A DNA stretch of 64,000 nucleotides from a virus, in IMG/VR virus record IMGVR_UViG_3300021961_000037, positions 50,095 through 114,094 of that record. One strand, written 5' to 3'. A program made the position numbers and the translations under genes. The notes below the pieces were generated by a model. That model searched no databases, was not told the DNA's origin, and was given only the letters and a program-made list of their open reading frames with translations. This document shows positions 35,338-43,353 of the stretch, one piece after another; the first letter of the stretch is position 1; each line of letters starts with the position of its first letter.

Positions 35338-37494
35338 ATGACAGTTCGCAGAATACGACTAAGACGAGATACTGCTTCGGCGTGGACCTCTGCTAACCCA
35401 ACCCTTGCGCTTGGTGAAATTGCATGGGAGTCGGACACATCCAAGATAAAAATAGGTGACGGTACTACTGCATGGACTTCCCTTGCCTATTACAATGCCT
35501 CACTCAACAGCATTGGCGATGTTACGATTACTGACGTAGCCAACGGCGACTTTTTGCGTTGGAACGGTTCGGCATGGATTAATGACGCCGTAAACCTGTC
35601 AACGGACACGGTCGGCGATTTTGTCCAATCCCTTGTGGCGGGTACTGGTGTTACCGTTTCCAATAACAGTGGAGAAGCAGCCACACCAACAATTCAAATT
35701 GGGCAAGCCGTCGGCACGACAGACAATGTAACTTTCAATACCGTCACCGCCGATCTCACCGGTGATGTAACCGGAAATGCAGACACCGCAACAACTCTAG
35801 AGACGGCAAGAACAATCTCGCTCGGCGGGGACCTGAGCGGCTCAGCATCGTTTGACGGTTCAGCAGACATAACGATTACCGCCACGATAAGTGCCGACTC
35901 AACAGTCCTTGGCACTGATACAACTGGAGATTACGTTGAGTCACTTGTCGCAGGTACTGGCGTAACTCTCACAAACAACACAGGCGAGGGGGCAACCCCT
36001 ACGGTTGCAATCGGCCAAGCAGTCGAAACCACAAGCGATGTCACATTCAATACCGTCACCGCCGACTTGACGGGCAACGCCGACACTGCGACGACCCTTG
36101 AGACTGCTCGCACCATCTCGCTTGGTGGAGATTTGTCGGGCTCAGCATCATTTGATGGCTCGTCCGACGTCACAATAACTGCAACCATCGGTGCTGACTC
36201 TGTTGCCCTGGGTACCGACACGACTGGAAACTATGTTTCCGATGTAACTGGCGGAACAGGCGTAACGGTAACACATACTCCGGGTGAAGGTTCGAGCCCG
36301 TCAGTTGCCATTGGTCAGGCTGTTGGAACTGCAGATGATGTCACATTCAATACGGTGACTGCAGATTTGACTGGCGATGTCACAGGCAATGCTGACACAG
36401 CAACCACACTTGAAACCGCCAGAACAATTTCTCTCGGTGGTGACCTTTCGGGGTCTGCCTCGTTTAACGGTTCTGCAGATGTCACAATCACGGCGACGAT
36501 TGGCGCTGACTCGGTTGCACTTGGCACTGACACAACTGGCGACTACGTTGGTTCGCTCGTTGCTGGCACGGGTGTCACCTTGTCCAACAACTCTGGTGAG
36601 GGAGCCACACCAACGGTCGCCATCGGTCAGTCGGTAGGAACATCCGATAGCCCAACCTTTGCTGGAGCGACATTGGATGCAGTACAAGTTGGAATCACGG
36701 CAGCGGGAGAGATTGACACCGCCTCGGGCAACTTGACCATTGACTCTGCTGGTGGCACGGTAACCGTTGACGACAATTTGGTTGTAACAGGAGATTTGAC
36801 GGTTTCGGGAACGACCACAACGGTCAACACCGAAACTATCAACCTTGCCGACAATATCATCACCCTAAACAGCAATGAAACTGGTACTCCGAGTCAGAAT
36901 GCCGGTCTTGAAGTAGAGCGTGGAACATCGGCAAATGTTGAGTTGCGCTGGAACGAGACAAGCGATAAATGGGAATTGACAGAAGATGGAAGCACCTATT
37001 ACGACATTGCGACAGAATCCTATGTTGATGCGCAGTCCATTGCTTCACTTGATGATGTCGGCGATGTCACGATTACCTCTGCGGCTTCGGGCGAGTTCCT
37101 CAAGTGGAACGGCTCGGCGTGGGTAAATGATTCAATTCCAACAATCAACACGCTTGATGATGTCGGCGACGTCACGATTACCTCGGCGGCTTCGGGTGAG
37201 TTCCTTAAGTGGAACGGTAGTGCATGGGTAAACGATTCAATTCCGACAATCAACACGCTTGATGACGTCGGCGACGTAACGATTACATCGGCAGCGTCTG
37301 GCGACTTTCTCAAGTGGAATGGTTCTGCGTGGGTCAATGACCCAATTAACCTCGGCACGGACACCACTGGCAACTATATGGTCAATGTTTCTGCCGGAGA
37401 CGGAATAAATGTTTCACACACACAGGGTGAGGGTTCAACAGCAACAATATCCGCAAGGGATACTTTGGTAAGGTTCTACATGGAGGTCATCTGA
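35338..37494 (+). CDS. Repeat tail fibre with Mtd-N-like head (718 residues)
   Basis: Head: RRIRLRRDTASAWTSANPTL, IKIGDGTTAWTSLAYY. Then a shaft of the same ~100-residue repeats as the giant fibre (five (L/S)TDT motifs by my count), the TGTPSQNAGLEVERGTS module, and near the end three nearly identical 35-residue modules (LDDVGDVTITSAASG). It ends soon after HTQGEGSTATISARDTLV. It looks like a shorter mosaic of the giant fibre at 16122 on another head. Probably an alternative side fibre. Confidence 0.8.
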   Translation: MTVRRIRLRRDTASAWTSANPTLALGEIAWESDTSKIKIGDGTTAWTSLAYYNASLNSIGDVTITDVANGDFLRWNGSAWINDAVNLSTDTVGDFVQSLVAGTGVTVSNNSGEAATPTIQIGQAVGTTDNVTFNTVTADLTGDVTGNADTATTLETARTISLGGDLSGSASFDGSADITITATISADSTVLGTDTTGDYVESLVAGTGVTLTNNTGEGATPTVAIGQAVETTSDVTFNTVTADLTGNADTATTLETARTISLGGDLSGSASFDGSSDVTITATIGADSVALGTDTTGNYVSDVTGGTGVTVTHTPGEGSSPSVAIGQAVGTADDVTFNTVTADLTGDVTGNADTATTLETARTISLGGDLSGSASFNGSADVTITATIGADSVALGTDTTGDYVGSLVAGTGVTLSNNSGEGATPTVAIGQSVGTSDSPTFAGATLDAVQVGITAAGEIDTASGNLTIDSAGGTVTVDDNLVVTGDLTVSGTTTTVNTETINLADNIITLNSNETGTPSQNAGLEVERGTSANVELRWNETSDKWELTEDGSTYYDIATESYVDAQSIASLDDVGDVTITSAASGEFLKWNGSAWVNDSIPTINTLDDVGDVTITSAASGEFLKWNGSAWVNDSIPTINTLDDVGDVTITSAASGDFLKWNGSAWVNDPINLGTDTTGNYMVNVSAGDGINVSHTQGEGSTATISARDTLVRFYMEVI
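37051..37365 (+). repeat. Three tandem copies of a 105-bp fibre module
   Basis: Copies start at 37051, 37156 and 37261, each coding DDVGDVTITSAASG(E/D)FL followed by KWNGSAWVND. They are nearly identical in DNA, unlike the older repeats of the shaft, which points to recent duplication. Confidence 0.8.
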
Positions 37495-37495
37495 T

Positions 37496-37858
37496 ATGTC
37501 ATTGACACAAAAACGACTGGTTGGTCCAACCCAACTCACGACGACGACAAGCACGGTCCTATACACCGTGCCGCAAAGCACGACGACCATCGTGAAGCAG
37601 ATTATCCTCTGCAACACGACTGGTTCTGCAGTAACCGTGACGCTGGTTTGCAAGCCGTTGAACGTCGCTCAGGCTTCTTCGCAGAACTTCTTCAACACCC
37701 TGTCGGTTGGGGCAAACGAAACATTGACCTTCCAAACCAACTTGGTTCTGACAAACAACGGAAGCACAGCAAACGCAACGAACAGTGACCAAATCATTGG
37801 TTCCGCAAGTGCAAACACCGCCATCAACATCATCATGAACGGAGTCGAAGAAGCGTAA
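37496..37858 (+). CDS. Small beta-rich tail protein (family C, copy 5)
   Basis: A 120-residue protein: TQKRLVGPTQLTTTTSTVLY, TIVKQIILCNTTGSAVTVTL, VGANETLTFQTNLVLTNNG, ending INIIMNGVEEA. Fits the same plan as copies 2 and 3. Starts one base after the fibre stop and shares a base with the next start (TAATGG). Confidence 0.6.
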   Translation: MSLTQKRLVGPTQLTTTTSTVLYTVPQSTTTIVKQIILCNTTGSAVTVTLVCKPLNVAQASSQNFFNTLSVGANETLTFQTNLVLTNNGSTANATNSDQIIGSASANTAINIIMNGVEEA

Positions 37859-38595
37859 TGGTCGCTAGTTTTGTTCGCCTGAACAACTCGTCACTTTCGA
37901 CAGCAGAGTCAACATCAAGCATTTCTGGCTCGCTGGTGAATTTGGCAAGTTATCTGAACCTTCCAGACCCTGTCTATGGGACTGGAGCGGATGGCGACGC
38001 AACCATTTCGGCTGACACCACGCTGACAAGCGACAAGTTCTACAAGAACCTCACGATTAACGCCAACATAAAACTAAACCCAGGCGGGTACAGAATATTC
38101 GTACAGAATGTTTTGACCCTAAACAGCGGTTCGGAGATTGGCTACACCACTGGATTTTCCACGGCTGGGACTCTCGCTCAAGGCGGAGCAACAAATACGG
38201 CAGTTACGCACAGCCTTGGTGGTTCTAGTGGCGCACAGACGGCGACTGCGCCAACGGCCGCCCTTGGTGGTTCTGCGTACTACCAGCAGCCCCTACAAGC
38301 GATTCGTGGCTGGGCGGTAACAGCAGCCTCAACTACTCCGACGTTCTTGCGTGGTGGTGCTGGCGGCTCGTCTGGCGCTGGTGGCGGAGTTGTTCTTATT
38401 TCGGCTCGCTATATCACCGTTTCTTCGGGTACTGCGTATTTCAAGGCGCCTGGAACTGCTGGTTCCGGTGGCGGTGGTGGCGGGGTCATTCTTGTTGTTT
38501 CCTCTGCGTCGGTACTTAATGCAAGTGTTTCCACTGATGTAACTGGAGGAACTGGCGCATCGGCTGGCACGGTGAACTACATGCAGGTGGCGTGA
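37858..38595 (+). CDS. Tail adhesin with parallel-strand head (paralogue of 38597)
   Basis: A 245-residue protein. The head YGTGADGDATISADTTLTSD, FYKNLTINANIKLNPGGYRI and FVQNVLTLN is a short beta-solenoid-like domain found in many phage tip proteins. Then a Gly-rich part (FLRGGAGGSSGAGGG, APGTAGSGGGGGG) with strands GVVLISARYITVS and GVILVVSSASVLN. Head and plan are shared with the next gene. Confidence 0.7.
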   Translation: MVASFVRLNNSSLSTAESTSSISGSLVNLASYLNLPDPVYGTGADGDATISADTTLTSDKFYKNLTINANIKLNPGGYRIFVQNVLTLNSGSEIGYTTGFSTAGTLAQGGATNTAVTHSLGGSSGAQTATAPTAALGGSAYYQQPLQAIRGWAVTAASTTPTFLRGGAGGSSGAGGGVVLISARYITVSSGTAYFKAPGTAGSGGGGGGVILVVSSASVLNASVSTDVTGGTGASAGTVNYMQVA

Positions 38596-38596
38596 C

Positions 38597-39673
38597 ATGG
38601 CATTTGAGAGGCTTGGAGCAGACAGGAATCCCGTACAGAAGACGGGAACCGACAAATTGTTCGGTGCTGGCAGCGACGGAACAGTAACCATCTCCACGAA
38701 CACGTCGCTTTCACGCGACATGTATTACGCCAACCTCACTGTGAACTCTGGAATCACGCTTTTTACCAACGGATTCAAGATTTTTGTTAGCGGGAACTTG
38801 GTAAACGACGGCACAATAGGAATGCCTACTGGAACAGCACAGACGACTTCGGTCATGGCAGGAACGACCATGACGAGAATTGACGGTAATGCTGGGTATG
38901 TTTCGGGCGATGCCTTGTCGGGAACAATGACGATTGCCGAGGTCCGTGACATTGAAGCGCTTGTCACGGGCGTAATGCAAAAAGGTGCCACGCGAAGGGT
39001 GTGGTGGTCTGGTGCTACTGGAACTGCTGGCACTAGCGGAACCGCAAACCCCGGTGGTGGCGGAAATGCAACTGCTGGTACTGCGGGAACTGGTGGTTCG
39101 GCAGGTCAGGGCGGTGGCTCCGTTGTCGTTCTCGCCAAGTCAATTAGTGGGTCTGGAACATTTGTGAGCGAAGGAACTGCTGGAACTTCGGGAAATCCAG
39201 GAACCGCTGGAAGCAACGCACCGGGAAACCCAGGGCATAACCCCGGCGGGCATGCTGGCGCACATAATCCTGGCGGTCATGCACAAGGACATAACCCCGG
39301 CGGAACTGGCCATAACCCACCCGGTCACTTCCATCACCCCGGTCACCATCAGGCGCCGAATTGCGGAGTCCATGAAGTTTGGGGCTGCTCGCATCATCAC
39401 CCCGGTCACCACAACCCCGCGCACCAACACACAAACCCTGGAAACTCCTTCTCACATCCAGGAAACCCATTCCACTACTCACATCCAGGAAACCCATTCC
39501 ATTACAGTCACCCCGGCAACCCGTTCCACAACCCATCTTATTCTGGTGGCACTGCCAACCCAGGAAATGCAGGAAACCCAGGAAATGCTGGAAGTCTCGT
39601 TGTTTTGACCCGAGGAATCACTACCCATGTCGCAACCTCCAACTTGACATACGTGGAGGACCTAGATGACTAA
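38597..39673 (+). CDS. Histidine-rich X-Pro-Gly tail adhesin
   Basis: A 358-residue protein. Residues 1-140: beta-solenoid-like head (FGAGSDGTVTISTNTSLSRD, YYANLTVNSGITL) as in the gene before. Residues 140-210: Gly/Thr/Ala-rich strand pair with GGGSVVVLAKSISG. Residues 211-311: an extreme region of NPGGH, HNPGG and HPGH motifs, two Cys (256, 264) and three tandem HPGNPFHYS units; I count 25 His in residues 214-311. Residues 312-358: NPGNAG repeats and a final beta strand. The X-P-G triplets look like collagen-type or polyproline/polyglycine helices, the His could bind metal, and the prolines are possible targets of the nearby prolyl-hydroxylase-like enzymes (inference). Confidence 0.75.
   Translation: MAFERLGADRNPVQKTGTDKLFGAGSDGTVTISTNTSLSRDMYYANLTVNSGITLFTNGFKIFVSGNLVNDGTIGMPTGTAQTTSVMAGTTMTRIDGNAGYVSGDALSGTMTIAEVRDIEALVTGVMQKGATRRVWWSGATGTAGTSGTANPGGGGNATAGTAGTGGSAGQGGGSVVVLAKSISGSGTFVSEGTAGTSGNPGTAGSNAPGNPGHNPGGHAGAHNPGGHAQGHNPGGTGHNPPGHFHHPGHHQAPNCGVHEVWGCSHHHPGHHNPAHQHTNPGNSFSHPGNPFHYSHPGNPFHYSHPGNPFHNPSYSGGTANPGNAGNPGNAGSLVVLTRGITTHVATSNLTYVEDLDD
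39455..39529 (+). repeat. 27-bp tandem repeat coding HPGNPFHYS
   Basis: Two full and one partial copy (starts 39455, 39482, 39509). They encode the His/Pro/aromatic end of the adhesin. Differences between copies are few and mostly silent. Confidence 0.75.
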
Positions 39674-39680
39674 TATCGAC

Positions 39681-39686
39681 TATAAT
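39681..39686 (+). promoter_or_regulatory. -10-like TATAAT before the small gene at 39738
   Basis: TATAAT 52 bases before ATG 39738, just after the adhesin stop. TTGACA at 39644 is 31 bases upstream, too far for a normal spacer. Could begin the transcript of the enzyme island. Confidence 0.35.
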
Positions 39687-39737
39687 GGTAATGTCAACAG
39701 TGCAGTAACAAACGCAAGTTATTGGAGGATACCTAGG

Positions 39738-39974
39738 ATGCCATACGATTTTTCAAGCCTTTCAGCAGATGACGTTGCACAGGCAAAAGCCCGTGTAAAA
39801 AAGGAACTTGAGCGACAGATGTACGAGGCAACCCTCAAACTGGAACTCAACCCCGCGACATATGACTACGATGCCCACACCATTCCGGAAGACGAGTTTG
39901 CGCCGGGATATGCGTACAAACTGCAGATTTCTGCATGTTTGAGCCAAATTGCCTTCATTAATGGCATGGAGTAA
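39738..39974 (+). CDS. Small helical hypothetical protein
   Basis: A 78-residue protein (MPYDFSSLSADDVAQAKARV...), charged and helical, with GGAGG at 39724-39728. An in-frame ATG at 39666 with its own GGAGG would add 24 residues and overlap the adhesin stop; I prefer 39738 because a -10-like element lies between the two. No family recognised. Small helical proteins of this kind are common at the end of fibre blocks. Confidence 0.55.
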   Translation: MPYDFSSLSADDVAQAKARVKKELERQMYEATLKLELNPATYDYDAHTIPEDEFAPGYAYKLQISACLSQIAFINGME

Positions 39975-39996
39975 ACCTCTGGTTTGCTAGTCTTTT
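39973..39996 (+). terminator. Possible weak terminator before the enzyme island
   Basis: AAACC (39973-39977), loop TCT, GGTTT (39981-39985), then a run of five T at 39992-39996. The stem is short, so this is only a candidate. Confidence 0.3.
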
Positions 39997-39999
39997 TGC

Positions 40000-40602
40000 A
40001 TGGACCATACAGAACTAGCGCCTTGCCTTGTCTTGTTCGAGGACGTTTTCAAGCCCGGTAACTTCATTGAGTTGCTTGAGGCTGAATGTCAACAGCAGTG
40101 GGGGTATCTGTCGTGGTACCTCACAACCGTTGGGCAGGGTCAAACACGGGTTGAGTACAGGTCATCTCTTGCGTGTGAACTTGGGGCATTGGGTCAACCG
40201 CTAAATGAAATAGCGGAACCGCGAATAATGCCGCTAGCAGAAAAATGGCACGACATTCACAATGACCTGCAAAAGTGTATATGGTCGTATAGAAACATGT
40301 ACGACATTGACGTAAAAGAAGACGAAGGAATGACGGTGCTCAAGTACAGCAAGGGTGCAGAGTACCGAGGACATGTTGACCACGCTCCGTCAAACCAAAG
40401 AGTTTTTAGCATCGTTGCGTTCGCAAATGACAACTTTGACGGAGGTGAATTGACATTCCCGATATTTGATGTGACAGTAAAGCCAAAGGCTGGAAGTGCG
40501 GTTTTGTTTCCTTCAAACTTCCCGTATTTCCACTACGCGCAGGCTGTCGGTTCAACGAACAACACAGACACCAAGTACTCATTTGTAACTTGGTTTAGGT
40601 AG
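40000..40602 (+). CDS. 2OG-Fe(II) oxygenase, prolyl-hydroxylase-like (3)
   Basis: A 200-residue protein. Motif YRGHVDHAPSNQRVFSIVAF gives H125-x-D127. The strand FDGGELTFP and the stretch KAGSAVLFPSNFPYFHYAQAV give the distal H178, and K192 in TKYSFVTWFR is the likely 2-oxoglutarate anchor. All P4H landmarks are present. It begins the enzyme island and is four bases from the halogenase start, so they are co-translated and may serve one pathway. Confidence 0.85.
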   Translation: MDHTELAPCLVLFEDVFKPGNFIELLEAECQQQWGYLSWYLTTVGQGQTRVEYRSSLACELGALGQPLNEIAEPRIMPLAEKWHDIHNDLQKCIWSYRNMYDIDVKEDEGMTVLKYSKGAEYRGHVDHAPSNQRVFSIVAFANDNFDGGELTFPIFDVTVKPKAGSAVLFPSNFPYFHYAQAVGSTNNTDTKYSFVTWFR

Positions 40603-40606
40603 ACCG

Positions 40607-42070
40607 ATGCTGCCGAGGGTATGCATTGTAGGTTCTGGAACCTCCGGATTGGTTACCGCCTTGATGTTGAGGGCGTTTTTCCCCAACATCAAGGTGACGG
40701 TTATATCTTCCAAAGACATCGGGATAATTGGTGTCGGCGAGGGTTCTACTGAGCACTGGCGTCATTTTTTTCAGCAGCCATGCGATATAGACGCTGGAGA
40801 GATGGTTGCCCGGTGCGCCGCCACCCATAAATACGGAATCAAATTTGAGGGCTGGACTACACACACTCCAATCTATTACCACAGCATTAGCGGAGAGGGT
40901 CACGGACCAAATAACTTTAACGCTGTTTACTCTTTCGCCCACTTCAACGACTGGTTGCTAACGCCATCAATGATTCCACACCTGGATAATGACATGGTTG
41001 TAGATGACGTCAAGCAACCCCATGGCACCACAAATCAGTTTCACTTTGACACTCATAAACTAAACAACTTTTTGACGTATCTTGCCGAAAAACGTGGCGT
41101 AACATTTGGCGACGGGAAGATTGTAAAAATTGACAGGAATTCAGAAACGGGTTTTATTGAGTCGGTAACAACTGACACAAACATTAAGTGCGAGGCAGAT
41201 TTCTTCGTTGATGCAAGCGGATTTGCAAGAGTGCTGATGAGTAAACTTGTTGAAAACGATGAGTTTGTCAGTTACAGAAAATACCTGCCGTGCGACTCAG
41301 CAGCCGTGTTCCAGACGGAATCTGACCCATCTGGGAAAATCCACCCATATACGAGGGCTCGCGCGATGCCGCATGGCTGGATGTGGGAAATACCGACACA
41401 GGAGCGCAGAGGAAACGGCTATGTATTTGCCTCAGATTTCTGCTCCGACGAGCAGGCAGTCAAGGAACTGTCCGAGGCTCATGGTAGGGACATAGAGCCG
41501 GCAAGAATAATTAGATTCAAGTCTGGCTACTACAAGCACGGTATTGCATTTAACTGTGCGGCTGTCGGTCTTTCTAGTTCATTTGTGGAACCGCTTGAGG
41601 CGACCGCAATAAGCACCAGCATTCAGCAATCACGCATGATTGCGGCAATTTTGCCGACCTTCATGCGTGGCAATAAGGCACAAACAAAGAACTATCAGCA
41701 ACGCTACGAAAGTTTGCTTGAAAATATTGTCACGATGATTTCTCTCCACTACATCTCGGATAGAAATGATTCAGAGATGTGGAAGGCGCAACAACATGCC
41801 GAACTTCCGGAAACACTGAAGGTGCTCCTCGAATTGTGGAAGGAGAGAATGCCCGAAAAATACGATGTTCCGCATTTCGGGTATGAACTGTTTCTTTCAG
41901 AGCATCTTTGGCATGTTGCACAGGGTCAAGGAGTTCTTGATAAGTCTGTTGCCCTGGACCAATTAAACGCCTACTGCTCACATGACCCGTGTGCAAAAAT
42001 TTTCTCCTCCAAAAAACTGCAGGCAGCAGCAACAAGGAAAATTGACCATGCGCTTCTCTATAAGGCGTAA
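40607..42070 (+). CDS. Flavin-dependent (tryptophan-type) halogenase
   Basis: A 487-residue protein, full length for the family. FAD site: GSGTSG (9-14) in the first beta strand-helix; GVGEGST (42-48). The likely catalytic Lys is K75 in CAATHKYGIKFEGW. The halogenase signature W-x-W-x-I-P is present as WMWEIP (258-263), and the conserved Glu motif as VEPLEATAIS. These enzymes use FADH2, O2 and halide to make HOX, which halogenates an aromatic substrate held near the Lys. A flavin reductase is needed and none is seen, so a host reductase would supply FADH2. A cyanophage halogenase (VirX1) is known. Neighbouring oxygenases suggest a joint modification pathway, substrate unknown. Confidence 0.85.
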   Translation: MLPRVCIVGSGTSGLVTALMLRAFFPNIKVTVISSKDIGIIGVGEGSTEHWRHFFQQPCDIDAGEMVARCAATHKYGIKFEGWTTHTPIYYHSISGEGHGPNNFNAVYSFAHFNDWLLTPSMIPHLDNDMVVDDVKQPHGTTNQFHFDTHKLNNFLTYLAEKRGVTFGDGKIVKIDRNSETGFIESVTTDTNIKCEADFFVDASGFARVLMSKLVENDEFVSYRKYLPCDSAAVFQTESDPSGKIHPYTRARAMPHGWMWEIPTQERRGNGYVFASDFCSDEQAVKELSEAHGRDIEPARIIRFKSGYYKHGIAFNCAAVGLSSSFVEPLEATAISTSIQQSRMIAAILPTFMRGNKAQTKNYQQRYESLLENIVTMISLHYISDRNDSEMWKAQQHAELPETLKVLLELWKERMPEKYDVPHFGYELFLSEHLWHVAQGQGVLDKSVALDQLNAYCSHDPCAKIFSSKKLQAAATRKIDHALLYKA

Positions 42071-42908
42071 ATCGCCAACGGTTAAGCCTGGAATCTGGGA
42101 AAACCTTCCAGTCCCAAAACCAAACCAGTTATTTGCCGCCCCTGTTGACAATCGTTTGTGGCATCCGAAATTGGCGATTAGACCATCTCGCTCCAAAACA
42201 CCTGAATGGTTTAAGGATATTCCGCAAGGCGAGGCGAGCCTCAAGCGATGCTACGGGGTTGCAGACTATCTAAGAACTGGATACGTGGTTCCGATGTGGG
42301 CGACGTTGGACGTAAGAATGCCCCTAAATAAATTGGATAAAAGATGGGAAGCACGTTTTGATATACCAGCGTCCCATCTATTTACCGCAGAGATAGCAAC
42401 CGACCTTTCCGAGCAAGACAATAACTACTACTTTAGTTATGAATCATTGATGCGAAATCAATTTCCGATTCACCAAACGGGGAGTGAGTGCCCGGTTGCA
42501 AAACAAAAAAACCGCGAGTCTTCATACCTAAAATTACCAAGTCCCTGGGTGGTGAGAACTGCGCCCGGATGGTCCTCCCTCTTCCTGCCAACCCTCTGGG
42601 AGCCAAATGATGACTATGAGGTTCTTGGAGCCGTGGTGCATACGGATTACTATCCGAACGCCAACTGTGTAATAAACATAAAGACAAACAGACCGCTAAG
42701 GATTGAGGAGGGAACAATCATGCAACACATAATCCCCTTCAAGCGAGACGCATCAATCTTGGAGACAGAGGTAATACGAGGAGACCAAACCGCCCATACA
42801 CTGTTGAGGGATACTGGATTCGGTCCAGTTTTCACAACAAAAGAAGACACGCACGGCGGGTACAAAAAAGAACAACGCAGAATGGATGGATTGGTTTCTG
42901 ATGTATAG
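42048..42908 (+). CDS. Conserved hypothetical protein, DUF6065-like
   Basis: A 286-residue protein; ATG 42048 (MRFSIRRKSPTVKPG) with AAGGA before it, overlapping the halogenase end by 23 bases. Segments LKLPSPWVVRTAPGWSSLFLPT, VVHTDYYPNANCVIN and EEGTIMQHIIPFKRD recall a family of unknown function found beside oxygenases and aminotransferase-like genes in phages and bacteria (my recollection is DUF6065). It looks like a beta-sandwich. Possible role: substrate carrier or binding partner for the oxygenases/halogenase; no catalytic residues can be named. Confidence 0.6.
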   Translation: MRFSIRRKSPTVKPGIWENLPVPKPNQLFAAPVDNRLWHPKLAIRPSRSKTPEWFKDIPQGEASLKRCYGVADYLRTGYVVPMWATLDVRMPLNKLDKRWEARFDIPASHLFTAEIATDLSEQDNNYYFSYESLMRNQFPIHQTGSECPVAKQKNRESSYLKLPSPWVVRTAPGWSSLFLPTLWEPNDDYEVLGAVVHTDYYPNANCVINIKTNRPLRIEEGTIMQHIIPFKRDASILETEVIRGDQTAHTLLRDTGFGPVFTTKEDTHGGYKKEQRRMDGLVSDV

Positions 42909-43353
42909 AGTCATATTTTGCCCTCAAGAAAAACCAGTTGAAGATGCCTACGACATGGCAAAAGAGTGGGGGTTGTCCATACAGCACGGTGACTCGGCGC
43001 GCACCGAGGACATGGAGTTTGACAGGACGGAAGTGCAAGTTCTCTCCATTCCAATTCAGCGCGGATTTGATGCGGAAAGAATTGAGTGTTTGGTCAATAT
43101 GCCGGTGTCGGTAAAGTACTCAAACGATTGGGACGACGTTTCTGATTACACATTTCTACTGCGCCCAACTGGTATGCGTGTCGGCAAAACCAACTGGGGT
43201 GTCCCATCGATACTTATGGACAAACATAGGGCGGTAATGAACATTGCCGTTAGTTTCCCTGGCTCATACGAACTTGTCTCTGTCAAGGATGGAGTAGATA
43301 GAGAAATATCCGAGTTTATAGCGATGGAGCGCGAAGGGGAATATCCAGAGTGA
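42901..43353 (+). CDS. Hypothetical protein of enzyme island
   Basis: A 150-residue protein starting MYRVIFCPQEKPVEDAYDMA at 42901; ATG 42886 is also possible. Alpha/beta with KYSNDWDDVSDYTFLLRPTG and an acidic end. Its start overlaps the previous stop and its stop overlaps the next GTG, so it is part of the same translation chain as halogenase and oxygenases. No family recognised. Confidence 0.55.
   Translation: MYRVIFCPQEKPVEDAYDMAKEWGLSIQHGDSARTEDMEFDRTEVQVLSIPIQRGFDAERIECLVNMPVSVKYSNDWDDVSDYTFLLRPTGMRVGKTNWGVPSILMDKHRAVMNIAVSFPGSYELVSVKDGVDREISEFIAMEREGEYPE

Noticed and set aside
32029-37494. Possible diversity-generating retroelement because of Mtd-N-like heads
   Set aside because: No reverse transcriptase gene and no template/variable repeat pair is visible in the window; the Mtd-N-like domain also occurs in many ordinary fibres.
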